Source of the DNA: Leptodactylus fallax
Taxonomy: Eukaryota > Chordata > Amphibia > Anura > Leptodactylidae
Reading direction: 5' to 3'
DNA: 64,000 nt
NCBI GenBank assembly: GCA_947044405.1
Contig: CAMRHE010000502.1
Span: forward strand, 62,001-126,000
The notes below the pieces were generated by a model. It was not told the DNA's origin, did not search any database, and saw nothing but the letters and a program-made list of their open reading frames with translations. Position 1 is the stretch's first letter, and each line of letters opens with the position of its first letter. The position numbers were made by a program, and so were the translations under genes. Shown here piece by piece: positions 32,985-43,148 of this stretch.

Positions 32985-34600
32985 GGGCCCCTGTGGAGCA
33001 TTATACCTGGGGGCCCCTCTGGATAGCATATTATACTGGGGAAGGGGCCCTCTGGATAGCATGTTATATTCTGTGGGGCCTCTGTGGAAAATTATAATGT
33101 GAGGGGGGGGGGCTCTGGAGATAATGTTATATTATGTGGGGCCACTTTGGAGCATTATGCTGTCCAGAGGGGCCCCCAGTATAATGCTCCACAGAGGCCC
33201 CACACAGTATAATATGCTCTCCAGAGGGGCCCCCCAGTATAATGCTCCAAAGTGGCCCGACAGAATATAACATGCTCTCCAGAGCCCCCCCCCCCCACTT
33301 TATAATACTCAATAGAGGCCCCACAGAATATAACATGTTCTCCAGAGGGTCCCCTCCCCAGTATAATGCTCCACAGTGGCCCAACACAGTATAATATGCT
33401 CTCCAGAGCCCCCCCCCCAGTATAATGCTCCACGGTTTCCCCACACAGTATAATATGCTCTCCAGAGGGGCCCCCAGTATATTATACTGTGCGGGGCCAC
33501 TGTGGAGCATTATACTGGGGCAGCGGCTCTGGAGAGCATGTTATACTGTTTTGGGCCACTGTGGAGCATTATACTGGGGGGGGGCTCTGGAGAGCATATT
33601 ATACTGTTTTGGGCCGCTGTGGAGTATTATACTGGGAAACCTCTCTGGGCAGTATATTATACTGTGTGGAGGCCATTTCTGGAGCATGTTATACTGAGTG
33701 GGGTCACTGTGGAGCATTATTCTGGGGGGGCCATCAGCAGAGCATATTATATTGCGTGGCGCCATTGTGGGGCATTATTCAGGGGGGACTAATGAGCATT
33801 ATACTAGGGGGCCCTCTGGGGAGCATATTATACTGCGTGGGGCCTACTGTGGAACATTATACTGGAGGGACGCTCTGGGGAGCATAATATATTGTGTGGG
33901 GCCACTGTGGAGCAAAATACTGGAGGGGGCACTGTAGAGCATTATACTAGCAGGGGCCCTCTGGGGAGCATATTATACTATAGGCCACTGTGGAGCTTTA
34001 TACTGGGGGAAGGGACAGTGTGGGGAGCCTGTTATACTGTGTGGGGCCACTGTGGAGTGTATTATATTGTGTGGGGCTTTTCGGGAGCATATGATACTCT
34101 GTGGGGCCATTGTAGAGCATTTTACTGTTGGGGACTGTGGGGAACATATTATACTGTCGGGGACCACTGTGGAGCATTATACTGGGGGGACCCCTCTGGG
34201 GAGTATATTATACTGTGTGGAGGTCATTATGGAGCATGTTATACTGTGTTAGGCCACTGGAGCATTATACTGGGGAGGCATTGTGGGGTGCATATTATAC
34301 TGTATGTACTGTATACTGTATATTATATTGTGTGGGGCTGCTGGGGAGCATATTGCACTGTCTGGGGCCACTAAGGAGTAGTATACTGTGTGGGCCACTG
34401 TGGAGTATTATACTGTGTGGAGCCTTACATACCATGTGGGGCCACTATGGGGGGCTCAGGGGAGCATTTTATACTGTGTGGGGTCACTGTGGAGCATTAT
34501 ATACCATGTGGGGAAACTGGAGGGCTCAGGAGAGCATTTTATACAGTGGAGCATTGTATACCATGTGGAGCATTATACTGTGGGGGGGGGGGGGGCTCAC
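32985..34600. repeat. Degenerate minisatellite with an inverted middle block
   Basis: Units of roughly 28-60 bp are built from 'ggggccactgtggagcatta' and 'tactgtgtgg' with 'ctctggagagcatattatac'. From about 33157 to 33480 the units run in the opposite sense ('cagtataatgctccacagtg'), and then forward again to 34600. Many overlapping open frames arise, but they are array artefacts. Confidence 0.88.
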
Positions 34601-34924
34601 AATTCCTGCTGGCAGCCCTGTGTGCTATGTCTGCATCACAGCTCCCTCACTATAATCTTGCACATACGTGTAGTGCCCCATGGCCATGTCATTCCCCATA
34701 CAGTACTGTGCATGAACTGGCCATGGAGTTATTGGGGCCTGCACAGTATTATAGGGGCTGTCTATACTGGGAACATACTCCGTAACACAAGATAGTTAGA
34801 ACATATGTAAGACTTCAGTGAAGGAGCTGTGGTGTAGGCTATTAGCAGGAAGCTGTTGGGTGGGGCCCCAGAACAAGATCCTCTGGTGGGCCTAAGGCCT
34901 TTCAGTCCGACACTGTATAACGGA

Positions 34925-35420
34925 GAACTATTATATATAAGGATGGGTTACTATATATAATTGGGAAACTTAAGTATGTGGGGGCTATTATAAGGGGGAA
35001 CTATTATTTATAAAATGGGCTATTATTTATAAGGGGGGAACTATTATACAGTATATAAGGCATCCATTACAAGGGGAGAGCTATTATTTATAAGAGAGGA
35101 ACTTTTTATAAGGGGGGTATAATTGTTAAGTGGGCTTATTTATAAAGGGGGCTATTAGTGATAATGGGGACTATTATTTATAAGGGTAACTATTATTTAT
35201 GAGGGGGCTATTATTAATAAGGGAGCAGTATTATTTTTACGGGGTGTCTGTTACTGATAAGGGGGAATATTACTGATACAGGGCACTATTTATCATTTAT
35301 AAGGGAGCTATTACTGATAATGTGTAATATTATTTATAAGCAGGGACTATTATTTATAAGGAGGCGCTATAATAACTGATGACTGGGTGCAAAAATCTAT
35401 TAGGTGGTACAGAGGTGTTC
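34925..35420 (+). repeat. Degenerate tandem repeat, 'ctattatttataaggggg' type
   Basis: Short units of about 20-30 bp with 'actattatttataaggg' variants recur through the segment. A similar phrase ('attattaataaggggcacta') occurs in hAT-like element 1 near 5910-5990. Confidence 0.75.
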
Positions 35421-35586
35421 ATTTGAATTGTGTGTGGTAAAATGGGGCTTATTACTTTTTTGTTGGCAGAAAGGAGGCGTTATTATAGGGGTTGCCACTG
35501 GAAGACGATGGTGTTGTTGCATATCAGCATTTGGGGCCCCGCTTTAAATTTTTCCCAGGGCCCCACTTTGTCTAAAACCGGCCCTG

Positions 35587-35793
35587 CTCACTCCCCACGG
35601 CTTTCGAGAGACTGTGCCGAGCTGGTACCTCCACAAGGGGGCTCATAACCAGTATATTTATGCTCTTGTCCTCCTCTGAAGGGCGATCTCCCCATCCCAT
35701 AAAAATATGGTTAAGTGGGCTGATGCCCTGAATAGGCAGATCTCAGCCAAACAGTGGAAAATTATTTGGTCCCGAGCAGCTAAATCCTCGTCT
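35587..35793 (+). pseudogene. L1 ORF2 downstream part (LINE B)
   Basis: It picks up after the hAT insertion with PHGFRETVPSWYLHKGAH, HKNMVKWADALNRQIS and KQWKIIWSRAAKSS. This is positionally equivalent to the SLSQEQRKRIFRLLHEASVSS region of LINE A. It ends at 35793. Confidence 0.7.
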
Positions 35794-36305
35794 TGTTACG
35801 ACCCCTGCTTGCCTTCTAGACTCCTCTCCATTGATTCTGACTCTGTACCGCACTGACCTCACGTTGCCAACCGGATTGCTGACCATTCTACTGCCTGACC
35901 CTCCTGTGCTGCGCTGACCTCTCGTTTCTGACAGGACCGACGACCACATGACTATCTCTGGCACCTTGCCTGGAGGCTGCTCCTGCTCCTCTGCTTCTAC
36001 AGACATCTTCAGGCCTTCTGTCAGCTCCAGTTCTGCTCTGGTGAGTTTATCTGTCTTCTGGGTTTGCTAATACTTATGGTGCACCGAGCGCACTGTGCCC
36101 TCACACTTGTTGCTAACTTTGGCTGAAGGAATCTGCCAAGTCCATCCCCACCACTAGGGGCTCTGGTGAATATGTCCAGAGGCCAGTCTTGGTCCTGTGG
36201 AGGGGCGCTGTGTGCTCAGGGCTGTTTTACCATTCTGCTCTGCTGTACCTGTTTTTGGATCTAACCTAGCCAGCCCAAAGTTTAGAACTGTGTTTGTTCG
36301 TAACA
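35794..36305. mobile_element. LTR-like block, TGTTACGA...TCGTAACA
   Basis: The sequence has inverted 8-bp ends TGTTACGA / TCGTAACA and TG...CA termini, as in a solo LTR of about 512 bp. The flanks (CGTCT left, GTACC right) do not match, so no target duplication supports it. LINE B lies on the left and the OR duplication on the right. The absence of a duplication could reflect recombination at this boundary. Confidence 0.4.
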
Positions 36306-37073
36306 GTACCTTTATAGGTATATTAAATCTAAAATTTAGTAAGACTGTCCTTTGGCTCTAACGTCCCCATATTTTTGAACACAGTGAATATTGCTAGCTT
36401 TGTTAACCTGTTGTGTGCTAGGTGTGCATGATATGGGTATAGGGATGTTTCATCTTACTGGAAAATGGTCAGTGGGAGCAACTTTGTGTGAATGTATGAG
36501 TGTAAAAGGGTGAGTCACTCCTGTGTAGCCTAGTGTGACAGGTGAGCTGGAAGGGAGTATAGAAGTGGAATTCCTTTTATGATTCCATCTAGAGACAAAT
36601 ATTTGTGTGCTGTGAATAAGGTGAGCAGATAATCCCCAGCAGTGGTATATAGTGGATGGATATAAGGAAGGGGGGTGAGATCTGTTCCCTGACAACTGAC
36701 ATTAAGACCTAGCTGTTATAAAGTGGTGTGAGTAGTGGTTACATAAAAGTACACAATGAACAAGCTCCATGACCAAAAACATGTCATTATGTATCCAATC
36801 CAGAGGAGACCCAACAGAATCCTAAAGCCGCCTCTCATAAAGGTTTTACCAATAAACTTCTCCTTTTCCTCCTTCATTTAAGAAGTCCTTCTTGTTATTA
36901 TTATTATTATTATTATTTTTATTTCTTTATTTTTTTTTGATAATGAGTTTCTCGGAATCACCAGAAGTTACAAAATTTGAAAAGTAAAACTGTGGAATTA
37001 AAAGTGATCTTTCCTTTAAGAATAATTCTAAATATAACTAAGATTCTAGTTCCTTATTAGTTTTATATTATTA

Positions 37074-37236
37074 ATCTATAACTGTGTCTCTGTGACCGCT
37101 CCCACCGGAGACCATTACTGAGATCTCTCCGGCTTTGTTACAGGATTCTATGCAATATTTCATCTATAAAAGGTACAACAAGTAATATCCTGATGTCCTG
37201 TGTGTTACATGGAAGAGAAGATGTGATGTAGCTGTG
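37074..37236 (+). promoter_or_regulatory. Conserved OR promoter and putative 5' exon, unit D1
   Basis: Same block as at 19766, with GCTCCCACCGGAGACC and TATAAAA at 37165-37171. The ATG of OR 2 is about 1.17 kb downstream. After 'aagaagaatcc' (37252) the sequence departs from units 1 and 3. Confidence 0.6.
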
Positions 37237-37252
37237 TTACACAAAGAAGAAT

Positions 37253-38250
37253 CCATGGGCATTTGGGCGGTTGCATGGTCTGTAGCTAATTTATTTTCAA
37301 ATAACCGGTCTACTAGTTTGATTTGCCGATATTGCCAGTATCTTTGTGTGCTTTTTTCACCATCGGTATCCTCTGTTTAGTTTCATATTAGAAACAATGT
37401 TTCTTTGACTATATATTGGGGTTTACTTTTGTATGTTTTGCATCATGGATGTTCATATAGTATGCGGTTTATTACATCATTTTTGCTAACATTGTGTACC
37501 ATGCAAATTATTTGGTATTGCTGGTACTTTGATTAACTTTACAAGTCTTTCCCCTTCCCCTTCCTTCTTTGTTTATAAGTTACTAACATGTCTTGTTATG
37601 ATTGTGTCTGTGCGTGTCTTTTTATTGAATACTAATAAAATATTTATGTTTTATATTAGTGTGGATATTGTTTTCTTTATGTCTGCTTCAGCGTATTACC
37701 CCACTTATTTTAGTTGCAATTGCCTCTTTTGTATGTTGTTTCAGACTCTGTGTCTATTCCCATTGACAATAATGCAAGCAACATGATGGAAGCAATCTAC
37801 TGTTATATTTTTTTACTTTTGTAGATAAAGTCCTGCATGCAGTCGGTGACAGTTCTGTGACAGTTTAATGTCCGTTGCTGTCCTCCTATGATGGAAGAGA
37901 GCAATGAACACTAACAATGTTAGTGTGAACACCCCTTAACCTTATAGATTTGAACATGTTTTTTAGATCTACAAAAAAAATTGCTAAATATGATTTGACA
38001 TGTTTTGTGATACTGTATTTTGGGTGATATATATTGTATATATTTACATTTAGTGTTGATATTTAAGTCTCATTTTAATGCATTATATGTTATTATTGTG
38101 CTTATAATATTTTTGCACAGATATTTAACCTGATTTTTAGAAAAGCTAAGAAAATGTAACTTTATATTCATTATTATATTTCTATACAGAAAGTGATAAT
38201 AAATTGGGAGAATAAATCTCATCATCCAATTAATCCAATCCCTGTACTTC
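37253..38250 (+). other. Putative intron 1 of the OR 2 unit
   Basis: This non-coding stretch includes an insert of about 0.75 kb (37255-37960) shared only with D2. An 85-codon frame (37529-37786) is nearly identical at 45240-45497, but that follows from the recent duplication. From about 37985 it matches 59010-59270 of the third OR unit ('tttgggtgatatatattgta'). Confidence 0.5.
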
Positions 38251-38259
38251 TATTTTAGT
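38247..38259 (+). promoter_or_regulatory. Conserved 3' splice site before OR 2
   Basis: CTTCTATTTTAG with AG at 38257-38258, followed by TAAACTG, as in the other OR units. Confidence 0.6.
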
Positions 38260-38333
38260 AAACTGTAAAGGATAAATCTCATCACTTACTTATGTCTATC
38301 TTAATTTCCATCAAGAAATGTATCCTTGTGAAC

Positions 38334-39263
38334 ATGCAGAGCTGCAATTCCAACACCGTGACTGAGATTTTGCTTTTAGGATTTCAGAATTTACAAACAT
38401 TTGAGATTTCTTTCTTTCTTCTCCTGCTGCTCGTCTACTATGTGACTGTATGTGGAAACCTCATCATCATCCTGGTGGTGTCCTACAGCAGATCCCTCCA
38501 TTCTCCCATGTACTTCTTCCTCACACAACTCTCCTTCTCAGACATTTTACTCTCCTGCATCATTGTACCCAACATGCTCCTTGTTGTGTTGTATGATGGG
38601 AGTTCTGTGTCTTTTATTGGCTGTTTAATTCAATTTTACTTTTTTGTAGCCTCAGAATCATTGGAATGTCTTTTCCTGACTGTGATGTCCTATGACAGGT
38701 ATCAGGCCATCTGTCACCCCCTACATTACACCTCAGTCATGGACCTCACATTTTGTATAAAATTCGTTCTCCTGTGTTGGGTGATAACATTTGTTGCTAT
38801 TTTGACTCTTTCAGTATCTATGAGTTATTTGTGTTTCTGTGGACCAAACACCATTGACCATTTCTTCTGTGATTTTGATCCCTTACTTGAACTTTCCTGC
38901 TCAGACACTTTTTTCATAAAACTAGAAGACATTCTAATGGGCATACCATTTGCTGTCTTACCATTTATTGTCATTGTGGTCTCCTATGTGTATATAATCC
39001 TCACTATACTGAAGATCCCATCTGTAACTGGGAGACAGAAGACCTTCTCCACCTGCAGCTCTCACCTGGCCGTGGTCTCCTTATATTATGGGTCAATTAT
39101 CAGTAACTATTTATTTCCAAGTACACAAAATGCAAAGAAAATCCTCTCCATGTTCTACACTGTAGTAACTCCTCTTCTCAATCCTATCATATACAGTCTG
39201 AGTAATACAGAGATTAAGCAAGCCTTTAAGAAGCTCAAGAGAAAAATGTGTTCTGTCCATTAA
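38334..39263 (+). CDS. Olfactory receptor 2, intact, class II type
   Basis: A 309-residue seven-transmembrane odorant receptor. Landmarks are GN 41-42, LHSPMYFFL 55-63, C97, MSYDRYQAIC 118-127, loop 2 cysteines 169/179/189, a TM5 region rich in Ile/Val (205-225), KTFSTCSSHL 236-245 and PLLNPIIYSLSN 280-291. An upstream in-frame ATG at 38292 would add 14 residues; I prefer 38334 because it has A at -3, aligns with the OR 1 start, and the upstream ATG has a poor context. The N-terminus MQSCNSNTVTE lacks an N-X-S/T sequon, unlike OR 1. Promoter block 1.2 kb upstream; splice acceptor 75 bp upstream. It is a paralogue of OR 3 by tandem duplication, with most differences in TM4-TM5 and the C-terminal third. 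Confidence 0.94.
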   Translation: MQSCNSNTVTEILLLGFQNLQTFEISFFLLLLLVYYVTVCGNLIIILVVSYSRSLHSPMYFFLTQLSFSDILLSCIIVPNMLLVVLYDGSSVSFIGCLIQFYFFVASESLECLFLTVMSYDRYQAICHPLHYTSVMDLTFCIKFVLLCWVITFVAILTLSVSMSYLCFCGPNTIDHFFCDFDPLLELSCSDTFFIKLEDILMGIPFAVLPFIVIVVSYVYIILTILKIPSVTGRQKTFSTCSSHLAVVSLYYGSIISNYLFPSTQNAKKILSMFYTVVTPLLNPIIYSLSNTEIKQAFKKLKRKMCSVH

Positions 39264-39650
39264 AGGATGGCAGCATAGAGAATGCATTCTCCTTAGTGCA
39301 AATGCCATATATAAGTACTGCTTAGAGAAAAGAAAATTTAGAGGGTCATTTAAGGCAAAATTATCAAGAAATCCTTTCCTTTTTTTCTCCGCTTTCCCAG
39401 TTTTACCTTCTCAGTTTTACTTTGGTATTCCTGTGCTTTACTATTCAATCTCCTCTTTCGTAGCTTTACTGTGCGTGGAGTGATGGTATGACATGAATAT
39501 TCCAATCTCACATTATTTTGATAAGAAAAGCCACTCAATGTCCCCCTTTTTAATGAGGGTAGCCACATCAAGGTAGAAAGAGAATGGAGAAGTGGCCATG
39601 CATGTATGTTGCCCTTTTCTGTTCTATGGGATCTATAGAAATACCTTAAC
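39264..39650 (+). other. 3' flank of OR 2
   Basis: It matches 46968-47350 almost base for base. Short antisense frames (39350-39571 and the copy at 47054-47275) are present in both copies but resemble no known protein. Confidence 0.6.
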
Positions 39651-39652
39651 TA

Positions 39653-41255
39653 CAGTGGGGAAAAAAGTATTTAGTCAGCCACCAATTGTGCAAGTTCTCC
39701 CACTTAAAAAGATGAGGACGGCCTGTAATTGTCATCATAGGTAGACCTCAACTATGAGAGACAAAATGAGAAAACAAATCCAGAAAATCACATTGTCTGA
39801 TTTTTAAAGAATTTATTTGCAAATTATGGTGGAAAATTAGTATTTGGTCAATAACAAAAGTTCATCTCAATACTTTGTTCTATATCCTTTGTTGGCAATG
39901 ACAGAGGTCAAACGTTTTCTGTAAGTCTTCACAAGGTTGGCACACACTGTTGCTGGTATGTTGGCCCATTCCTCCATGCAGATCTCCTCTAGAGCAGGGA
40001 TGTTTTGGGGCTGTCACTGGGCAACACGGACTTTCAACTCCCTCCAAAGGTTTTCTATGGGGTTGAGATCTGGAGACTGGCTAGGCCACTCCATGACCTT
40101 GAAATGCTTCTTACGAAGCCGCTCCTTCGTTGCCCTGGCGTTGTGCTTGGGATCATTGTCATGCTGAAACACCCAGCCACATTTCATTTTCAATGCCCTT
40201 GCTGATGGAAGGAGGTTTGCACTCAAAATCTCACGATACATGGCCCCATTCATTCTTTCATGTACACGGATCAGTCGTCCTGGTCCCTTTGCAGAGAAAC
40301 AGCCCCAAAGCCTGATGTTGCCCCCCCCCCATGCTTCACAGTAGGTATGGTGTTCTTTGGATGCAACTCAGCATTCACTCTCCTCCAAACACAACGAGTT
40401 GTGTTTCTACCAAACAGTTCTACTTTGGTTGCATCTGACCATATGACATTCTCCCAATACTCTTCTGGAACATCCAAATGCTCTCTAGCAAACTTCAGAC
40501 AGGCCCGGATATGTACTGGCTTAAGCAGGGGGACACGTCTGGCACTGCAGGATCTGAGTCCCTGGCGGCGTAGTGTGTTACTGACGGTAGCCTTTGTTAC
40601 GTTAGTCCCAGCTTTCTGCAGGTCACTCACTAGGTCCCCCCGTGTGGTTCTGGGATTTTTGCTCACCGTTCTTGTGATTATTTTGACCCCACGGGGTGAG
40701 CTCTTGTGTGGAGCCCCTGATGGAGGGAGATTATCAGTGGTCTTGTATGTGTTCCATTTTCTAATTATAGCTCCCACAGGTGATTTCTTCACACCAAGCT
40801 GCTTGCCTATTGCAGATTCAGTCTTCCCAGCCTGGTGCAGGTCTACAATTTTGTTTCTGGTGTCCTTCCACAGCTCTTTGGTCTTCACCATAGTGGAGTT
40901 TGGAGTGTGACTCTTTGAGGTTGTGGACAGGTGTCTTTTATACTGATAACAATGTCAAACAGGAGCCATTACTACAGGTAATGAGTGGAGGACAGAGGAG
41001 CCTCTTAAAGAAGAAGTTACAGGTCTGTGAGAGACAGAAATCTTGCTTGTTTGTAGGTGACCAAATACTTATTTTCCACCATAATTTGCAAATAAATTTT
41101 TTAAAGATCAGACAATGTGATTTTCTGGATTTGTTTTCTCATTTTGTCTCTCATAGTTGAGGTCTACCTATGATGACAATTACAGGCCGGCCTCATCTTT
41201 TTAAGTGGGAGAACTTGCACAATTGGTGGCTGACTAAATACTTTTTTTCTCACTG
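39653..41255 (-). mobile_element. Tc1-like transposon, family A, copy 2
   Basis: The plus strand starts CAGTGGGGAAAAAAGTATTT and ends in CTCACTG, with flanking TA at 39651-39652 and 41256-41257. The equivalent place in D2 (about 47355-47380) has no element, so it arrived after the duplication. About 20 bp present in D2 at this point are missing here. Confidence 0.93.
39867..40891 (-). pseudogene. Tc1-like transposase, family A, broken
   Basis: It starts [20 protein letters not shown] at 40891. The two helix-turn-helix regions, [11 protein letters not shown], and the core are readable. At the first catalytic site it reads WSDATK, with Asp kept and the following Glu changed. An extra base in a G/C run (about 40321-40330) shifts the frame after [15 protein letters not shown] and [10 protein letters not shown], with the catalytic Asp and Glu, read on in the next frame, then CAG TGA (Arg to stop) after VRVAQ. 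The family C-terminus GYRTKY ends at 39867. It is fuller than copy 1, without the 57-bp deletion. Confidence 0.88.
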
Positions 41256-42108
41256 TAACTTAATATAGAGTCATGCACAATCTTGGTCAACCATTTTACT
41301 CATTCTTCACTCGAATGTGGATACCACCTCAACACATGGGTCTGGGTCTACTTTTCCTTAGAAAGGTTCAAACGTTGGCCCAACATTTATCAAACATTTT
41401 ATGGCCTATCCTGTTTACATGTTATAAATACCAGATATTAAATTAACCTCTTTGCGGCTGCCTGAAGACATTCTCGTCAGAATGAATGAAGTATAGAGGA
41501 CCAGATGAGATTTTCAGCATTTTCTGGAATGACCATTGATTTTCAAAAAAGTGAAGTTTTCTGATTGGCTCCTCGGACTCAATGTAATGTATATTATGTT
41601 ATTCCTATTATAATATATACAGGGGATTTATGTAATTCTGCTGTTGAGTTGTGAGGAACAGGACACAAGTTTTCTATACACTTCTACATGTTTATTAGCA
41701 TCTACTAGAATGCATTTTATCATGTCCAGTGAAAATTAACATGAAATCATCTTCTCCTGTTATTTTTGACAGCTTCGAGGAATCTTTACTTCAACAAAGT
41801 TTATTTCTTTCTTACGTCTTTTTTTAGTTTTATAAATATCTACTGTATATTTAGATTTATTATTTGTATGTTTCATTCTACAGAAAGTTTTTTTCTACAG
41901 CAAGAACAGAATTACTGCACGATCAAGAGACCCAATTATAATTTTGTTAAAATAATTTAAAAAAAAAAAATCGATTTTTTTTTTTTAGACTTAAAAAAAA
42001 AAAAAATTACACCTTTTTATGGAGGTCATAAATCAGACTTTTTATTGCACAAATTTGGGGTCAATAAAGCTCATGATTCAAATGACCCAATGTCTGTTCT
42101 TTCACGCC
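41256..42108 (+). other. Spacer between OR 2 and OR pseudogene 1
   Basis: It is colinear with 47375-48150 of D2. 41585-41635 ('aatgtaatgtatattatgtt') is a single-copy relative of the 66-bp satellite unit. D1 has about 100 bp around 41780-41850 that D2 lacks. No gene is seen. Confidence 0.55.
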
Positions 42109-42150
42109 AGTAAACTATAGAGTAATTTATTATCGTTCATCTCTCAACAT

Positions 42151-42640
42151 AAGACGTACAACAATTCCAACACAGTGACTGAGATTTTTCTCTTAGGATT
42201 TCAGAATTTACAAAGTTTTAAGATCTATTTCTTTCTTCTCCTGCTGCTCATCTACTGTGTGACTGTATGTGGAAACCTCCTCATCATCCTGGTGGTGTCC
42301 TACAGCAGATCCCTCCATTCTCCCATGTACTTCTTCCTCACACAGCTCTCCTTGTCAGATATTTTACTCTCCACCACCATTGTACCCAACATGCTTCACG
42401 TTGTCTTGTATGAGGGAAGTTCTGTGTCTTTTATTAGATATTTGGTGCAATTCCATTTGTTTTCATCTTCAGAATCTTTGGAATGTCTTTTAAGTGTGAT
42501 ATCCTATGACAGGTATTAGGCCATTGGTAACCCTCTACATTACACCTCAGTCATGGAACTCCCATTTTATATTAAATCTTTTTTCTTATGTTAGGTGATG
42601 ATATTTGGTGTTGTATTGGTTCTATCAGTTTCTATTAACC
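42151..42640 (+). pseudogene. OR pseudogene 1, 5' two thirds
   Basis: Olfactory receptor sequence from YNNSNTVTEIFLLGF through TM4. The start codon is AAG (42151-42153) where pseudogene 2 has ATG. DRYQAI has become DRY-stop (TAG at 42517-42519), CHPLHY is GNPLHY, and LCW is LC-stop (TAG 42592-42594). The sequence ends at TTAA (42637-42640), where a piggyBac terminus begins; the TM5-TM7 part is gone. The second stop is shared with pseudogene 2, so the gene was dead before the duplication. Confidence 0.93.
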
Positions 42641-43113
42641 CTGCTGTACTGTTCGCATTTACTATACACTTGTACTGTTTCGGGTCAATATGACTCGACC
42701 TATTAAAATGTTGATTTTAGCTACTGTAAGTGTTTTTTTGAATAGCTATTTCATTATTAAACTATATGTGAACATGGTTGATCATAAACAAATGAAAAAT
42801 GAAATTAAAATTTCATTTTTATTTTTTTCAGAAAAAGGTTACAGGGGCTGTTTGCAATTATGTTCGCTTTATAGCATTCTGCACACAAATAACAAACATG
42901 CTTATTTTAATTTACTATAACTTTAAATCTACAGTAACTAAATATAACTTTGTCTTAATGTATTTTATAAAACAACAAATGAAAAATAACGAAAACATCA
43001 GTTTTTCTTTTTTATCTATAAAAAGTTTGAACCGGTTCATTCATTTTTACATTGAGCACAATAATAAAACACATGTCCTTTACAAAGATACTTTGCACAC
43101 CCAGCACATGTCA
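42637..43113 (-). mobile_element. piggyBac-like element, truncated
   Basis: The TTAA target (42637-42640) is followed by CCCTGCTGTACTGTTCGC and 'gggtcaatatgac', the terminal and subterminal style of vertebrate piggyBac elements. On the minus strand the end of a transposase is readable (43037-43111). The far side is cut at about 43113, where D2 begins, so only one terminus is present. Confidence 0.72.
43037..43111 (-). pseudogene. piggyBac transposase C-terminal Cys-rich domain
   Basis: The minus strand reads TCAGCAKYLCKGHVFYYCAQ then CKNE and a stop. The spacing CxxCxxxxCxxH...CxxC fits the cross-braced zinc-binding domain at the C-terminus of piggyBac transposases, which binds the element ends. 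It lies at the expected place just inside the terminus. Only about 25 residues remain. Confidence 0.65.
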
Positions 43114-43148
43114 CAGGTATATTAAATCTAAAATTTAGTAAGACTGTC

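Larger units (their letters stand above)
32463..35586. mobile_element. hAT-like non-autonomous element 2 with 8-bp target duplication
   Basis: It begins CAGGGCCGG and ends CCGGCCCTG, exact inverted 9-mers with further similarity inside (CGTTAG versus TTTTAG). The 8 bases CTCACTCC occur directly before (32455-32462) and after (35587-35594). An 8-bp duplication and CAG...CTG ends are hAT hallmarks. It is inserted in LINE B ORF2, which continues on both sides. It contains a GC-rich CpG-dense start, a palindrome at 32930, a large minisatellite (32985-34600), a degenerate 'ctattatttataagggg' array (34925-35420) and no transposase. Confidence 0.9.
30900..35793 (+). mobile_element. L1/Tx1-type LINE B (plus strand), interrupted
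   Basis: ORF2 sequence runs 30925-32462, is interrupted by a hAT-like element, and resumes at 35587 with the equivalent of the C-terminal part. The 5' end, with ORF1 and the endonuclease, is absent, as is usual for truncated LINE copies. The 3' end at about 35793 abuts an LTR-like block. Confidence 0.8.
36306..42640 (+). repeat. OR tandem duplication, copy D1
   Basis: It begins near 'ataggtatattaaatctaaa' and runs through promoter, intact OR 2 and OR pseudogene 1, and is colinear with 43114-48678. Long stretches (36400-36780 with 44100-44490; 39270-39600 with 46968-47300) are nearly identical. It carries a family A Tc1 (39653-41255) that copy D2 lacks, and is cut at its right end by a piggyBac terminus. 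Confidence 0.92.

Noticed and set aside
33127..34795. Several overlapping frames of 90-175 codons on both strands
   Set aside because: All lie in the minisatellite of the hAT-like element, with Trp/Tyr/Gly-rich repeats produced by array units. Overlap on many frames argues against coding.
37529..37786. An 85-codon frame conserved at 45240-45497
   Set aside because: The two copies belong to a recent duplication, so near-identity is expected without selection. There is no domain and it lies in a putative intron.
39111..39308. Minus-strand frames over OR 3' ends (also 46815-47012 and 21175-21363)
   Set aside because: They are the complement of the OR C-terminal coding region, repeated only because the ORs are paralogues.
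40260..40910. A 216-codon plus-strand frame, and the similar 654-1256 minus-strand frame
   Set aside because: Both are antisense shadows of Tc1 family A transposase; conservation follows the sense strand.
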